Positions 54,467 through 64,000 of a DNA stretch of 64,000 nucleotides are shown one piece after another (within the stretch, counting starts at the first letter, position 1; each line of letters begins with the position of its first letter). Both the position numbers and the translations under genes were made by a program. The stretch comes from an uncultured Cryomorphaceae bacterium. GTDB taxonomy: Bacteria; Bacteroidota; Bacteroidia; Flavobacteriales; Schleiferiaceae. The notes below the pieces were generated by a model. That model saw only the letters and a list, made by a program, of their open reading frames with translations, was not told the DNA's origin and searched no databases. The stretch covers positions 1-64,000 of the forward strand of contig CACMMX010000004.1 in assembly GCA_902614915.1 (NCBI GenBank), in the 5' to 3' direction.

Positions 54467-55468
54467 TTAATCAACGTGTGTAACACTCCCGTTCACATAG
54501 TCATATGCACCCGAACCGTCTTGACGTAATTGCCATATGATGGTAGCTACGCTGTAATCAGCTTCCATTCCTACAGGAAGTGTTGGTTTCTGAATTTCAA
54601 ATTGAACTGGCGAATATCGTGTCCCAAAAATATCACCTGCTGCATAGGAAGATCCAAGAGCATTGATATCTGCTAAATTCATTCCCCAAACCCCCAAGTT
54701 GACACCAGTGGTATCTGCAATAGATGCGTCAGGACTATTTATCCATCCTTTTGTTGCGGTTGTAGCATGCCCATATAAAGCTTCATCGTGTGTATAAACT
54801 GTTCCAGCTTTAATTATGAAATTACCGGACACAATTTCTGCTGCATCTTGTGACCACACGGTAGGTGTTGCACCCGAACCTGTGGTAACCTTAGGCAACG
54901 AACTTACTTGATTTAAGTCGACACCACCCCCATAACTTTTTGCAACTACTCCGTTCAGTAGTAAGTAGGATTGAATCATAAATACTTCATTTAGATTAGT
55001 TTCAAGACATTTAATCCGAGGGTAAACAATTAGTTTATCTGCGCTGTCCGCAACTTCTGCTTCTAAGGCAAAAGCAACATTATTCATCAAAGCAGCACCC
55101 GCTGCGGCTGTTGGGCTTTGACCTACATCTGTGTTATTTACGTAGAAATTTGGAACACCTGAAGTAGGAAAATTCCCGTCAAATCCTGCTGAAGCAGCAT
55201 TTCCATTCGCGAACCAATCACCCACGTGATTAGCAATAAGAACTACACTATCCCCCATTATGGCATCAACCATGGTCATAATTTCTGCCCCATTTGGACA
55301 ATATTGACACCAGGCACCTGTGGTTTCAATTACCAAAGGACGTGCTATATTTGAAACAGAAAGAGAGTCTCCTGGATAAGTATTCGGAGCTGGCTCTGAA
55401 CTCCTAGGTTCACAAGAGTTCAGTAATAAAATGTTTGCAATTACACTAAGGGCTATTAACTTTTTCAT
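54467..55468 (-). CDS. Omp28-like outer membrane lipoprotein, thioredoxin-fold
   Basis: Lipobox LLLNSC; VIETTGAWCQYCPNGAEIM. Confidence 0.75.
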   Translation of the reverse strand: MKKLIALSVIANILLLNSCEPRSSEPAPNTYPGDSLSVSNIARPLVIETTGAWCQYCPNGAEIMTMVDAIMGDSVVLIANHVGDWFANGNAASAGFDGNFPTSGVPNFYVNNTDVGQSPTAAAGAALMNNVAFALEAEVADSADKLIVYPRIKCLETNLNEVFMIQSYLLLNGVVAKSYGGGVDLNQVSSLPKVTTGSGATPTVWSQDAAEIVSGNFIIKAGTVYTHDEALYGHATTATKGWINSPDASIADTTGVNLGVWGMNLADINALGSSYAAGDIFGTRYSPVQFEIQKPTLPVGMEADYSVATIIWQLRQDGSGAYDYVNGSVTHVD

Positions 55469-55698
55469 AATTCACATGAAGGATTTAATTTTTACTAAAA
55501 TAATTCATTTTATAATATTCATGGCAGTGTAAAGGTAATCGGCTGATCAGCGCAATTATCCGAGCAAAAAAACTGTTGTATCTCCTTTTTTTGAATTAAT
55601 TACCAACCTTACTTTTTGTTTTTATGTATTACTAGGTCATGAATTTCTTAATAGATAGTAAAATTAGCTATTGCACTATTAGAAACAAGAATTTATAG

Positions 55699-56874
55699 TC
55701 ATGAAAAATAAAGTAGAGATGAATCACCATAGCTTAAAAAACGGTAGTTGTTCGCTAGCGCATGAGCATAGATTTCCCTCCAATTTTCTCCTATCCCCGA
55801 ACTGATTAACATCAATAGGGTAGAACCTGGTTGATGAAAATTGGTAATAATTCCATCCACACTTTTTATTGTATAACCTGGTTTAATCATAAGTTTAGTT
55901 TGCAATACCATGTTAGAAATCGCATGCATTTCTAAGTAACTAAGTACTGCCTCAAAAGCCTCTGTGGCAGTGTATTTTGAATTCAATTCATAAGCCTCAA
56001 ATTGTCCTAAGTCTTTCATTATTCCATTTTCCAAATAGTTTACTCCTATCCAGTGACAACTTTCTAGAGTTCGCAGGCTTGTAGTTCCCACCGCGAATTT
56101 ACGTCCCTTATGATTCAAATACCTCTTAATCCATGATTGAGTCAGAATAATTTCTTCTCCATGCATTTCATGTTTATTAACGTCGCCGTCACTCAAGGGT
56201 TTAAATGTTCCAGCACCCACATGTAAAGTCAATTCAAGTCTTTGATGGCCTTGTATATCTAATTTATTAAGAACTTCCGGAGTGAAATGTAGTCCCGCTG
56301 TTGGGGCGGCTACTGAGCCGTCATTGGAGGCGTAAATGGTTTGGTAACGTTCGGTATCGGATTCTTCGGAGTCTCTATTCATGTATGGCGGAAGCGGTAT
56401 TTGACCTGAAATATTTAATACTTCGGAAAATGTATAACTCCCAGTCCAATTAAAGTCAATGATAAATCCTTGTCCTGAACGCTCACCTTTTTGTACTGTT
56501 AAAACTAAATCGTTCCTCAATTCTAATTCTAAAGGGTGATTTTTCCACCTCTTTAGGTTTCCTACTAAACATTCAAACCTAACACTTTGGCGAGCTTCCA
56601 TTGCGTCCTCAATGCTTTGCTGGAATGGATTTAAACAGAATACTTCAATAGGCTTGGCTCCTGCGGTTTTTATGAATCTTAACCTGGCCTTGATGACTTT
56701 GGTATTGTTGAAGATCAATTGACTATTGGCTGGAAGTTGCTTAGGTAAGTCAATGAATTTTTGATCGGAAATGCCACCATTAAAAACCAGTAGTTTACTT
56801 TGATCTCGTTGGGTTAATGGATGCTTAGCAATACGATGATCTGGAAGCTGATAAATGAAATCCGATTTTTGCAT
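55699..56874 (-). CDS. queA: S-adenosylmethionine:tRNA ribosyltransferase-isomerase-like
   Basis: FIYQLPDHRIAKHPLTQRDQSKLLV, AAPTAGLHFTPEVL, LHVGAGTFKPL, GIITNFHQPGSTLLMLIS. Confidence 0.88.
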   Translation of the reverse strand: MQKSDFIYQLPDHRIAKHPLTQRDQSKLLVFNGGISDQKFIDLPKQLPANSQLIFNNTKVIKARLRFIKTAGAKPIEVFCLNPFQQSIEDAMEARQSVRFECLVGNLKRWKNHPLELELRNDLVLTVQKGERSGQGFIIDFNWTGSYTFSEVLNISGQIPLPPYMNRDSEESDTERYQTIYASNDGSVAAPTAGLHFTPEVLNKLDIQGHQRLELTLHVGAGTFKPLSDGDVNKHEMHGEEIILTQSWIKRYLNHKGRKFAVGTTSLRTLESCHWIGVNYLENGIMKDLGQFEAYELNSKYTATEAFEAVLSYLEMHAISNMVLQTKLMIKPGYTIKSVDGIITNFHQPGSTLLMLISSGIGENWREIYAHALANNYRFLSYGDSSLLYFS

Positions 56875-56976
56875 TTGTTCTTTTTCAGTGGGACAAAAAT
56901 AAGGTTCCCTAACTTAGCAGCGTTAAGAGGAGTAGGCAATGATTTTATTTCATCCCTCTTTAGAAACAGTAAGTAG

Positions 56977-58077
56977 ATGAAGCGAAAAATTATTATTTCA
57001 ACATCTAATGATATCTCCACAGATAACAGAGTCAATAAGGTAGCGGTATTACTGGAAGATTTGGGATATGAAGTGGAATGGATTGGACGCGAAATGAAAG
57101 ATTCTGTTGAATTACATCGTTCTTATCTTGTTCGCCGAATGAAGCTTTGGAATAGCAAGGGAGGGTTCTTTTATGCTGAGTTTCAGATTCGATTGTTTTT
57201 TGAATTATTGTTTCGTTGCAATCGCAAATCAATGTTGCTTTCAAACGATCTAGATACCTTACTTCCCAACTTTTTGATTAGTAGGTTCTTTGGAATTCCA
57301 TTGGTATATGATAGCCATGAATATTTTTGTGGTGTTCCTGAAATTCAAGGCAGATGGGTACAGCGCATTTGGCGTGTAGTTGAAGGTTTTATATTTCCTA
57401 GGTTAGAACATATTTGGACCGTGAATGATAGTATTGCTGAACTTTACTTCAAAGATTACGGTGTTCGTCCCAAGGTATTCAGAAACATTAACCCCCAACC
57501 AAAAATTCAACCCAGTAGCAGGACAGAACTGGGTTTGCCCCGAGATGTCAAAATAGCAATTAATCAGGGTTCTGGAATGAATATAGACCGCGGTTTGGAA
57601 GAGGCGGTAGAGGCTATTTCAGGAATGGAAGGTTGGTTATTGTTGTTAGTGGGTAGTGGTGATGCCATTCCAAAGTTGCAAACTTTGGTAAGACAAAAAG
57701 GACTCAATGAAAAAGTACGTTTTATTCCTCGTGTGTCGTACTCAGAATTGCTCCAATACACAAAGGTAGCCGACGTTGGTCTTAGTTTAGATAAGGATAC
57801 GAACATTAACTACTGTTACTCCCTACCCAACAAGCTATTTGATTATATTCATTGTAACCTTCCTATTGTTAGCTCAAAAGTGGTTGAGGTAATGAAAATA
57901 GTAGAGAATTACGGAATTGGGCAAACTGTGGATCCAGAGAATCTTCCTGCTTTGAGAGAAGCACTCCATGAGGTGTCTTTAAAATCATACGAGTCCAACC
58001 TCAAAATGGCTCAGAGGGAATTGAACTGGGAGAAAGAACAAGAGCTTCTTAAGGCATTCTACGCCCAATTTTTATAG
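56977..58077 (+). CDS. GT4-like glycosyltransferase
   Basis: ISTSNDISTDNRVNKVAVLLEDLGYEVEWIGR; YDSHEYF; GSGMNIDRGLEEAVEAI; SLPNKLFDYIHCNLPIV. Confidence 0.88.
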   Translation: MKRKIIISTSNDISTDNRVNKVAVLLEDLGYEVEWIGREMKDSVELHRSYLVRRMKLWNSKGGFFYAEFQIRLFFELLFRCNRKSMLLSNDLDTLLPNFLISRFFGIPLVYDSHEYFCGVPEIQGRWVQRIWRVVEGFIFPRLEHIWTVNDSIAELYFKDYGVRPKVFRNINPQPKIQPSSRTELGLPRDVKIAINQGSGMNIDRGLEEAVEAISGMEGWLLLLVGSGDAIPKLQTLVRQKGLNEKVRFIPRVSYSELLQYTKVADVGLSLDKDTNINYCYSLPNKLFDYIHCNLPIVSSKVVEVMKIVENYGIGQTVDPENLPALREALHEVSLKSYESNLKMAQRELNWEKEQELLKAFYAQFL

Positions 58078-58966
58078 GGTGACTGCAGAGACGAATGAAT
58101 TTATATACATCATAGAAAAACACCGGTAAAAAACCGGAACTAAGCGCTTTTTTAAGCGTTTTCCCCAACAACCCATTTATGAGGCGCAGTAAGTGATGTA
58201 CCCCTGAACGTTGAGCAATTCTATATGCTCTAAACAACTTGATGTCTTCATCAATTTTACCGGCAATAATCAGCTTTGCAAGTCCATCAATTGCAGCAGT
58301 TGTTTTATCCAGAAAAACATCGTTTTCATCAATACCCATGTGATAAGCCGGATTGTCAATGTGCATAATTGCCATGTTTCTGTATTTGAGTTCTAATCCA
58401 AATAGGGTGTCCTCGTGACCGTATTCGGTGATGTCCTCATTGAATAAAAGTTCAAGGAAAATCTCCCTTCGGATTAAAAAATTGAAGGCGGAAAAACTGG
58501 CGTATGGATATTGTTCTCTCACCGCTGCTGACTGTTCTTCCTTTAGCTTTCCAATCTTTACCCTTAGTTTATCACTCTTGAAATCGGGCTTGTAAGCCGT
58601 GCCACCAACTATTACATCAGTCAATGTAGCGTGTTGACAATAATCTTGAAGAAACGTTTGGTTGGTTGGAAGAGCATCGGCATCCAAAAAGAGCAGGTAA
58701 TCTCCTTGCGCCTCTTGACCTAAATTATTCCGATTGTTGCTTCGTCCAGTTTGTAAAGGGTTATGAATATACGAGCAATCAAATTCAACCTCCCATTTTT
58801 TCGCATCAACATGTGTGGATTGAAACTGGTCAGAAATAATAATTTCTATAGACCAGGAGTTTGGAAGTCCCCTATTTTTGGACTCGCATAAGGAATGCAA
58901 CAACGGTTGTACATCATCTCCATAGGAAGCTATACAAACACTAAGTAAATGCTCTTGCAGGTTCAT
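58049..58966 (-). CDS. family 2 glycosyltransferase
   Basis: LSVCIASYGDDVQPLLHSL; GRSNNRNNLGQEAQGDYLLFLDADALP; EDTLFGLELKYR. Confidence 0.9.
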   Translation of the reverse strand: MNLQEHLLSVCIASYGDDVQPLLHSLCESKNRGLPNSWSIEIIISDQFQSTHVDAKKWEVEFDCSYIHNPLQTGRSNNRNNLGQEAQGDYLLFLDADALPTNQTFLQDYCQHATLTDVIVGGTAYKPDFKSDKLRVKIGKLKEEQSAAVREQYPYASFSAFNFLIRREIFLELLFNEDITEYGHEDTLFGLELKYRNMAIMHIDNPAYHMGIDENDVFLDKTTAAIDGLAKLIIAGKIDEDIKLFRAYRIAQRSGVHHLLRLINGLLGKTLKKALSSGFLPVFFYDVYKFIRLCSHPIKIGRRMP

Positions 58967-58967
58967 A

Positions 58968-59645
58968 TTAGACGTTCGAAACTACGGAGTCCTGGAGCTT
59001 ACCGCCAGTTATTTTTAATGTCCTATTGGAGTATTTGTGAATCATTTGATAATCATGAGTGGCCATGAGTATAGCTGTCCTTTGATCTGCAAGTGACAAT
59101 AAAAGTGACATGATTTCTTCAGATGTTTTTGGGTCTAGATTTCCAGTTGGTTCGTCGGCCAGAATTACCTTTGGAGAATTGAGTAAAGCGCGTGCAATAG
59201 CTACGCGTTGCTGTTCCCCTCCTGAGATTTCAAAAGTACTTTTATGACGTTTGTTTTCCATACCAACCAAGGAAAGTACCTCTATAATTCGTTCAATACG
59301 TTTTGCTTTTTCCTTCCATCCAGTAGCTCGTAATACAAAATCGAGATTTGACTCTACGCTACGATCACTGAGTAGTTGAAAATCCTGAAACACAATACCA
59401 ATATCTCTTCGAAGCGCCGGAATATCCTTTGTTCTTAATCCGTTTAGTTTATGACCGGCAATCTCCCCTTTGCCCTGATTTAACGGTAAATCACCGTAGA
59501 GTATTTTTAAAATGGAACTTTTTCCAGATCCAGTCTGCCCGATTAAATAAACAAATTCACCGGTATTGATTTTGAAGCTTACATCAGATAAAACCAAATG
59601 ATTTCCTTGAAAAATATTGGTGTTTTTTAATTCAATGGTTGCCAT
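58968..59645 (-). CDS. ftsE: FtsE-like ABC transporter ATPase
   Basis: [60 protein letters not shown]; no FtsX neighbour in window. Confidence 0.85.
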   Translation of the reverse strand: MATIELKNTNIFQGNHLVLSDVSFKINTGEFVYLIGQTGSGKSSILKILYGDLPLNQGKGEIAGHKLNGLRTKDIPALRRDIGIVFQDFQLLSDRSVESNLDFVLRATGWKEKAKRIERIIEVLSLVGMENKRHKSTFEISGGEQQRVAIARALLNSPKVILADEPTGNLDPKTSEEIMSLLLSLADQRTAILMATHDYQMIHKYSNRTLKITGGKLQDSVVSNV

Positions 59646-59801
59646 GCTTGAAAAAAGTATTCGAAAGATTCAAAGGTATAAGAAATACCAAACCAATAAG
59701 CCAGAGCGTTTTTTAGATGTGAATAACTCGGATGAATTCACGGTAATGCGCTCCAAGCGGGCCATATGCAAAGGTTATTTTTAAGCATAAACAAGAACGA
59801 T

Positions 59802-62800
59802 ATGCATACCCGATTTTTTCTGCTTGTTTTTTTATCCATTGGCTTCCAAGGAGTTGCCCAGAAAACTGTGGCTGAGAAAGGCTTTGAATCTGTATTTAAT
59901 TCCAGCAGGTCATTATTTAATGACGGACTATATGCTACTGCGAGGGTAGGATTTGATGAGCTTTTAGAGTCGGATTTGCCCATTCAAAGTTTCATAAAGG
60001 AAGAAAGCAGTTTTTATAGAGCACTGTGCGCATTGTATTTGATGAATGAAAACAGCGAGAGCTTTCTGACTTATTTCTCTCAAACCTATCCGTTAAGTCC
60101 AAGGTGGCAAGAAGCACATGTGACGGCGGCTGGTTATTTCTTCAATAATCGTAGATATAAGAAGGTGGTTCAATGGTTGGGAGCAATTAACGGTTCGGAT
60201 GTATCAAAAACTTACAAGAGCGAATATTATTTTAAGCTTGCCTACAGTTATATGATGACTAAGGACCTAAATAAGGCCCGAAATCTATTTTTTCAAGGCT
60301 TGAGTTATGAGGGTGAATTCAAGAATTATTCTCAATACTACTATGGGCATATAGCCTATGAAGCCGAACAATACAGTACGGCTTTGAGTACATTTAATTT
60401 GCTTTTGAATGACGAGAAATTTGGAGGTGTCGTTCCGTATTACCTCAGTCAAATTTATTATGAGACAGGAGAAATTGATAAGCTCCTTGCGGTTGGGGAA
60501 TCACTACTTGCTCAAGCTGTTACATCTAGAGCAGCTGAAGTCGCCAAGCTCATAGGTGAAGGATACTACCAAAAGTCAAACTGGAAACAAGCTGCCTTAT
60601 ATCTTGAGAAACACCAAGAACTCGGAGGAAAACTAAAAGTTCAAGATCAGTATAAATTAGGATTTGTCCTCTACAAAACTAACCGGTACCAGGAAGCTAT
60701 AAAGGCGTTTAATAAAATCCACGATAGAGGGGATGATTTAGGCCAGAGTGCCTATTATCATCTTGCGGACTGCTACCTGAAAACAGAAAAGCAAATAGAG
60801 GCTCAAGGTGCTTTTTTTAAGGCTAGCGAAAGTGGTAGAGATTTACGCTTGCGAGAGGATGCATATTTTAATTATGCCAAACTAGCCTATGCAAGTGCTA
60901 CTCCATTTGAACAGCCCTTGGATATTTTTAAAGAATTTTTAAAGAAATACCCCAACAGCAAATACCGCACCGAGGCAAATGAATATTTGGCAAATCTCTA
61001 TCTGAATTCCAAGGATTACGAAAGTGCCATGAAATCCATTTCTAATGCAGGTTTAGATCAACCTACTATGCAAAGTGCATATCAGAAAGTTGCTTATTTC
61101 AGGGGCGTCCAGCATTTTAATGCTATTCAATATCCTGCAGCAAAACGAATGTTTGAACGCTCTCTGCAATATCCATTGAACAATGTGCATACAGCCCTTG
61201 CTCATTATTGGTTGGCAGAAATTGCCTACAGAGGAAAAGACTTTGATGGTGCGTTGAGAGAGTTGTCAAAGTTTGAATCGACACCAGGATCTGCTACGTT
61301 AAGTCAGTACAAGCGGTCCCTATACAGTAAGGCGTATGCTTATTTTTCACAAGGAAATTTTGAAGCGGCTGCTACTACTTTTAGGCTTTATCTGAATAAA
61401 CAACGTCCGGGCAACAAGTTAGCCAACGACGCAGAATTGCGATTGGCGGATTCCTATTTTATGACAAGCCAGTACAATAATGCGATTAACTACTATGAAA
61501 CTTATTTGGGACGTGACGTTCCGGATGCAGATTATGCAACATTCCAACAAAGTCTCTGCTTAGGTTTGGTTGGAGATAATCAAGGAAAAGCCATGAGTCT
61601 AGAAAGATTGGTGAAGCGATACCCCAATTCTGTGTATGCTACAGATGCATACTTTGAGTTGGGTGAAACGTATATGAAGATGGGGCAAAAAAAATGAAGC
61701 GGAAACTATTTTCACATCATTCATCAATGATTATCCGAAGTCTAGATTTATTAAAAATGCACACATAGCCCTTGGATTAATCTTTAGGACACAGGACAAG
61801 GGTCAGAAAGCTTTAGCGCAGTTTAAGAGTGTTGTAGAGGACTTTCCAAATACCGCAGAAAGCCGCGAGGCGTTGGGCTTAGCTAAGATTCAATTTGCCG
61901 ATTTGGACCAACTCACAAGCTACGTAGACTGGATTCAGACTTTAACGGGAATGGATATTGGTCAAGGCCAGTTGGATTCAACCTTATACAACGGTGCCTA
62001 TGATCGCTACAGTTTTGGCGATTGTTCCGGAACGCTCAAAGGCATGAAAGAGTATTTAGAAAAGTTTCCTGATGGTATTTTTAGAGTGCCGGCAAATTAT
62101 TATTTGGCAGAATGTGCATTTAATGAGGAACAAGATGATGTCGCCAAAATGGCTTATGAATTTGTGGCTGCCTCCGGAGAATTGAGTTTTAGAAAACAAA
62201 CCGTTGAACGCCTAGCTTCACTGTATTATGTGGAGCAAAATTTTGAGAAGGCCTTCTATTACTACGAGCAAGTGCTGGGTTTAGTCGGTAATGCAGATGA
62301 AGGCAGGAGAGCCCGCTTAGGTTTGATGCGCTGCGCCAAATCTTTAGGCAATACAGCAGTAGTAATGCAATATGCGGAAAGCCTACTGCAAGATGAGGCG
62401 CTCCCTTCGGACTGGCAAACAGAGGCCTTGTTGAATGCGGCGCGAAGTTCATACTATTTAAAAGACAGCGTAAACGCTAAGTTGTATTATACACAGGTCA
62501 AAGCTGAGATAAAGGGCGAAGCTCAGGCAGAAGCTCTGTATTATTTGGCTGAATTTGATCATGTGATCGAGAAATATGAAGCATCTAATGAACAACTGTT
62601 TTGGATGATTGAAAACCTACCTACCTATCCTAAATGGCGTTGGAGCTCTCTGCTTTTGATGGCTAGAAATTACGCCGGTGTGAGGGATGATTTTCAAGCC
62701 AATTACACCCTGGATTTCATTATTGAAAATGCAGATTTTGGAGAATATGCCAATCAAGCAAGCGTCTTCAAGACAGAATTGGCATTGCAACGAGAAAGAG

Positions 62801-62880
62801 AGGAGAGCAATGCTGTAGGTGTTGATAGTCTGATTATGGATGACTTTCAAGAGGAATTGATGGAAGATTTAGATGAATAA
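59802..62880 (+). pseudogene. large TPR-repeat protein, interrupted by +1 frameshift at an A8 run (or frame-shifted expression / sequence error)
   Basis: ORF 59766..61697 ends ...YMKMGQKK* at CAAAAAAAATGA; the +1 frame continues without break QKNEAETIFTSFINDYPKSRFIKNAHIALGLIFRTQDKGQKALAQF...MEDLDE* to 62880; both halves are TPR-like. Confidence 0.88.
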
Positions 62881-62884
62881 AGCA

Positions 62885-64000
62885 ATGAGTTGTATGAAAT
62901 TCCCATTAAGAGTAGTAACTGTTGTGGCGATTTTATTTGGCGCCAATACCAAGGCATTTGCCCAAATAGAATCGGGAGATGAGGTCAAGAGTGTGGAGAT
63001 AAGGGTGGTAGAGGAATACCAAGCTCAGGTCCGCAGTGCACAGAAAATATCCGAACAACCCTCGTTTTCAGATACTACGTCTAAAAAATTACCCGTCAAT
63101 GTGCGCATTAGTCCGAAGGCAATGGCACTTGATTTTGTTCCGGCATCTATACCTTCTATTCGACTGGGTCGAGTCAAACTCCCTAAACTTCCTACGCAGC
63201 GTGTGAGTATAGGTGGAGGTAACTTCTCTAGTTCCTACGCGAGCTTCATCCTTAGTTCACCAAGAAGTAAGAAAAATGTCTGGGGTGTACGAGCGTTGCA
63301 TCAGGGTTCATTGAGTGGAGTTCCTAATAGCTACGCTAGACAGCCGCAATATGAGAATGAAATTTTGGCGGATTTTCAACGGGCTACAAAAAACTACAAT
63401 TTTAAAACACAGGCTTTACTCAAGGCGGATTATGTGAGTTACTATGGCACCAACAATCCTGTGCTTCCAGACAGCACACCGGGAAATTGGCAACAGCAAT
63501 TTGGAATTTCACAACAATGGTTGCGAACGTCCAATCCAACCAGTAAAGTGTTCGCCGCTTACAGAAGTGGTGGATTAGCTTACCGCTATACAAGCGGCGG
63601 ATACTCTACCAGCGAACATCTATCCAAAACACACCATTTATTTGAGATTTACACGGATAAACAAGACCTATTACTCGATTTAAGATACCAATATGCTTCG
63701 GTCAGTTCTTGGGCCGATTCAGCCGCATCCAATTATCACAATTTTTCCGTTGCCCCATATATAAGAGGTCAAGAGGGAATACTTACCTACGAGTTTGGCC
63801 TAAATTTTTCTGGAACACAGACCAGCGGTTTGGCAAATAACAGATTTGAATCTTATTTATATCCAAAGATAAATCTGCAAGCAGAGCTATTGGAACGAAC
63901 ACTAGCTGTATTTGGGGGTTGGGACGGATACTCCAGACAAAACTCCTTACAAACTATGATTGTTGAGGTACCCTTCTTAACTATGAATCAAGAATATAGA
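62885..64000 (+). CDS. exported outer-membrane-like protein, truncated by right edge (not in ORF track)
   Basis: MSCMKFPLRVVTVVAILFGANTKAFAQIESGDEVKSVEIRVVEEYQAQ...; open to 64000; beta-rich alternation in LLLDLRYQYASVSSW and ILTYEFGLNFSGTQTSG. Confidence 0.75.
   Translation, partial: MSCMKFPLRVVTVVAILFGANTKAFAQIESGDEVKSVEIRVVEEYQAQVRSAQKISEQPSFSDTTSKKLPVNVRISPKAMALDFVPASIPSIRLGRVKLPKLPTQRVSIGGGNFSSSYASFILSSPRSKKNVWGVRALHQGSLSGVPNSYARQPQYENEILADFQRATKNYNFKTQALLKADYVSYYGTNNPVLPDSTPGNWQQQFGISQQWLRTSNPTSKVFAAYRSGGLAYRYTSGGYSTSEHLSKTHHLFEIYTDKQDLLLDLRYQYASVSSWADSAASNYHNFSVAPYIRGQEGILTYEFGLNFSGTQTSGLANNRFESYLYPKINLQAELLERTLAVFGGWDGYSRQNSLQTMIVEVPFLTMNQEYR

Noticed and set aside
61873-62880. 335 aa ORF as an independent gene
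   Set aside because: Its frame is open back to 61696 and continues the TPR protein; the ATG is internal

Overview
This 64 kb window looks like a compact, mostly core chromosomal segment of a Bacteroidota genome, probably flavobacterial-type. Evidence: PorT/T9SS genes, a CHU_C-type T9SS C-terminal domain, a short (~950 aa) CarB, TAnnTTTG-type promoters, and a methylmalonyl-CoA mutase mutA/mutB pair with meaB. I recognise about 45 protein genes, including two absent from the ORF track (rpmH, and an envelope protein truncated by the right edge). There is also a tmRNA (ssrA) on the minus strand with a readable tag, GEDSYALAA, and five clear intrinsic terminators. No CRISPR array, transposon, prophage or rRNA/tRNA cluster was seen. 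Points for a second look: (1) three genes (SpoU-type rRNA methyltransferase, DUF6165 protein, large TPR protein) are each broken at an A-run by one extra A, always in the same direction, while several longer A-runs elsewhere stay in frame; (2) a TTGA-coupled two-gene cassette joins an unassigned fold-type-I-like PLP enzyme to a fold-type-III decarboxylase-like enzyme, and the two share an N-terminal motif; (3) a possible AU-rich hairpin thermosensor abuts the start codon of a cold-shock gene; (4) a structured deaD leader; (5) an unlisted decayed minus-strand reading frame beside purT; (6) a Cys-Cys-rich metal-handling cassette; (7) a divergent gene pair whose GTG starts are 2 bp apart. All family names come from reading motifs by eye; no database search was run.
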